NCBI RefSeq assembly: GCF_023806465.1
Contig: NZ_JAMSLS010000001.1
Coordinates: 558,001-622,000, forward strand
From: Thermomicrobium sp. CFH 73360
Lineage (GTDB): Bacteria > Chloroflexota > Chloroflexia > Thermomicrobiales > Thermomicrobiaceae
Direction: 5' to 3'
Length of the DNA stretch: 64,000 bases
Below the pieces are notes generated by a model. The model did not search any database. It saw only the letters and a program-made list of their open reading frames with translations, and was not told the DNA's origin. Below, piece by piece: positions 62,390 to 64,000 of the stretch; position 1 is the stretch's first letter; every line of letters begins with the position of its first letter. The translations under genes and the position numbers were made by a program.

Positions 62390-63271
62390 TCACACTACAC
62401 GTCCACAACGGGGGCAAAAGACCTCGGCGTCGCTGATATCCGCATGACAGTAGGGGCACCGCCCACCCGCAGGAAGCGGTGCGGCTGGTGTTGCTGAGCG
62501 AGCCAGCACCGCAGTCTCCTGGTTTGCAAGATCACTCACCGCTCGCCCTCCGGTATCGGTTTGTTCAAGAGTCGGACGCAGGGGACGCGTCGGCTCCTCA
62601 GCGGGACGGACCGGCTCGGTCTTATAGGCCGCTGCCGACGCGCGATAGCTCGATGGCATCCGCGGCGGAAGCGGTCGCGTTGGGGTGTGCTGGAGGGCAA
62701 ATTCTGCCCCACCGCGGCTGACCTCGACCTCCTCTTCGACGGCCCGTGCACCAAGGACCGCCACCAGCACGATCACTGGTAGACTAAGGATCGCTCCGGC
62801 CAGCAGCACCCACGGCATGCTTTCGCTGAGGATCCGGGCGACAAGCGCTTGCTCAAAGAGACCAGAAGGGAGACCACCGAGGAGATAAAGCCGGATAGCC
62901 CGCAAGGCAAAGCCGAGGAGAAGCGTCCCGTTGGCGAAGGCAACGAGCGCACCCAGTAAGCGCCCAATGAGCCCGGGTTGTGGCGTAAGGATGACCGCGC
63001 TCGAACCATAGCCGATCAAGAACGTGCAGGCGACGAGCAGCAGTACTGCTGCGAGAAAGCTGGCAGCCCCCTCCCCTAGCCCAGTCCAGTCAGCAAGGTC
63101 GAGCCCCCACGGCTGCGCCCAGAACTCGCCAAGCGCAAAACCGAGCAGGATCCCGAGCGTCACGAACACCTCGCGCGCTGCACCACGCCAGAACCCGATC
63201 GGGACGAAGAGTGCCAGTAACACCAGGAGGAGGATGTCAAGAACGAGATAGAGCGTCACAACCAGTCCCAC
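62390..63271 (-). CDS. CvpA-like membrane protein with C-terminal zinc ribbon
   Basis: A 293-residue protein. The N-terminal half has four or five membrane helices in the CvpA pattern (LDILLLVLLALFVPIGFWRG, AREVFVTLGILLGFALGEFW). A proline-rich linker follows, then a zinc ribbon with Cys272, 275, 286 and 289 (CPYCHADISDAEVFCPRC). CvpA proteins are linked with colicin V export and cell-envelope functions; the zinc ribbon is an addition of unknown purpose. GTG 63271 starts the frame; a GTG four codons on (63259) is also possible. Confidence 0.78.
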   Translation of the reverse strand: MGLVVTLYLVLDILLLVLLALFVPIGFWRGAAREVFVTLGILLGFALGEFWAQPWGLDLADWTGLGEGAASFLAAVLLLVACTFLIGYGSSAVILTPQPGLIGRLLGALVAFANGTLLLGFALRAIRLYLLGGLPSGLFEQALVARILSESMPWVLLAGAILSLPVIVLVAVLGARAVEEEVEVSRGGAEFALQHTPTRPLPPRMPSSYRASAAAYKTEPVRPAEEPTRPLRPTLEQTDTGGRAVSDLANQETAVLARSATPAAPLPAGGRCPYCHADISDAEVFCPRCGRVV

Positions 63272-63559
63272 CTCGCGGCAGCATGCTCACTCCGTGCCAA
63301 GCCTACCACGTGTCGGACATCCTTCGATACCTGTCCAGCGGTGAGCGGCACCGCCGGGGATACGACGGGTGCAACGGGAGTGACTTCTTTCTGTCTGCGC
63401 TGCCCCAACCCCGCTGTACACTGCCGTAACCGATGCAGTACGCAACACGCGCCATGCGCTGGCACGCGTTCCCTCGGTGAGTCACGAACTTCCTGTCTTG
63501 CATGCTTCACAAGGAGACGGGGCACACGCCGAGCAGTTGACGACTGGATACCACGCCGG

Positions 63560-64000
63560 TCACCGGACGAGCTGGAACACTCCCGCGAGGACGTCGCGAA
63601 GAAGGCGCGTCGGACGCAGATCGCGGATGAGTTCGCGGATGATCGTGCCGTACTTCTGCGCTTTTGGCGTGCCGTCCACCGTCAAATAGTGCTGGAATGC
63701 TCGCGTGAGCGCTTCGGGATACTCACGGAGGAGATACGGCCGCTGGTGTACAAATGGGGTCACATTACGAATGGTTTCCAAATCCGGCAGGATAAAGCTT
63801 TCCTCAAGCTTCTGCCAGTAACGGCTGAGAGCAAACGCCGAAAAATCGCCTACGGCACGAGCTTCCAGGATGGTTTCGGCAGCCAGCTTGCCAGAAATCA
63901 TGGCAAAGTTGGAACCTTCACGGCTCAAGGGATTAACGAAACCGGCCGCATCCCCAACGACGAGCGCACCGTCAGCGAAGAGGGTTGGCAGAGCTCGCCA
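63560..64000 (-). CDS. fixC: FixC-like FAD-dependent oxidoreductase, C-terminal part
   Basis: The C-terminal 146 residues of a flavoprotein of the electron-transfer flavoprotein:quinone oxidoreductase (FixC) or geranylgeranyl reductase family; the 5' part lies beyond the window. Just inside the edge, ALVVGDAAGFVNPLSREGSN binds FAD, followed by FAMISGKLAAETILEA. FixC takes electrons from FixAB to quinone. The stop is TGA-type at 63560; no downstream gene in the same direction is seen until 63271. Confidence 0.85.
   Translation of the reverse strand, partial: WRALPTLFADGALVVGDAAGFVNPLSREGSNFAMISGKLAAETILEARAVGDFSAFALSRYWQKLEESFILPDLETIRNVTPFVHQRPYLLREYPEALTRAFQHYLTVDGTPKAQKYGTIIRELIRDLRPTRLLRDVLAGVFQLVR

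Noticed and set aside
1-64000. tRNA, rRNA, CRISPR arrays, insertion sequences, attachment sites
   Set aside because: None was recognised by eye: no T-arm-like GGTTCGAATC cloverleaf, no regularly spaced repeats with spacers, no transposase. A covariance or repeat search could still find a short RNA.

Overview
The window looks like a chromosomal segment of a GC-rich bacterium, most likely a thermophilic Chloroflexota of the Thermomicrobia type. That placement is an inference from gene content and style (complex I block, class I and alpha-type glutamine synthetases side by side, RNase J, DUF2267, many GTG/TTG starts with strong GGAGG-type ribosome binding sites); no rRNA or tRNA gene is present to confirm it. 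About 45 protein genes are supported. I see no insertion sequence, no phage and no CRISPR array.

Layout. 1-5752: the distal part of a complex I operon (nuoJ 3' end, nuoK, L, M, N). 5777-16175: housekeeping genes (a double GNAT protein, an RlmI-type rRNA methyltransferase, a PLP aminotransferase coupled to an AlaX editing protein, a phosphoribosyltransferase, RNase J, QueC, a YchF-type GTPase). 16195-21444: a large YfhO-like membrane protein, then sucC-sucD followed by a class II aldolase relative with an altered metal site. 22177-24501: a Leu/Ile/Val-type solute-binding lipoprotein and, divergently, two small YtxH-like membrane proteins. 25302-32915: an eight-gene operon for a deoxysugar (IclR regulator, ABC transporter, then SDR, mutarotase, aldo-keto reductase and lactonase-type amidohydrolase) with a readable promoter and operator. 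It fits oxidative, non-phosphorylating L-fucose or L-rhamnose breakdown, with the sugar-acid dehydratase missing.

34782-51420 is rich in signalling genes: an HD-GYP phosphodiesterase gene broken by two frameshifts, a 2080-residue protein with thirteen PAS domains plus GAF and GGDEF, a CCA-adding enzyme, a globin-coupled chemoreceptor, a protein that joins a dead tyrosine-recombinase fold to a MerR-type DNA-binding domain, and a GGDEF-EAL phosphodiesterase. Among them (47595-48158) is a thioredoxin-like gene whose frame is interrupted only by one TGA. That TGA sits where the first Cys of the CxxC redox motif should be, and a SECIS-like hairpin follows 10 nt later: a candidate selenoprotein, or else a single-base nonsense mutation.

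52021-55349 holds a sigma70-type promoter, a 173-nt leader closed by an 11-bp stem that begins at the predicted transcription start, a separate palindrome, and two tandem glutamine synthetase genes ending in a clear terminator. 56006-64000 has a lipoprotein, a cluster of three strong hairpins, a UroD-like protein paired with a nuclease-fold protein, an Orn/Lys/Arg decarboxylase-family enzyme, an acidic hypothetical protein, a CvpA-like protein with a zinc ribbon, and the 3' part of a FixC-like flavoprotein.
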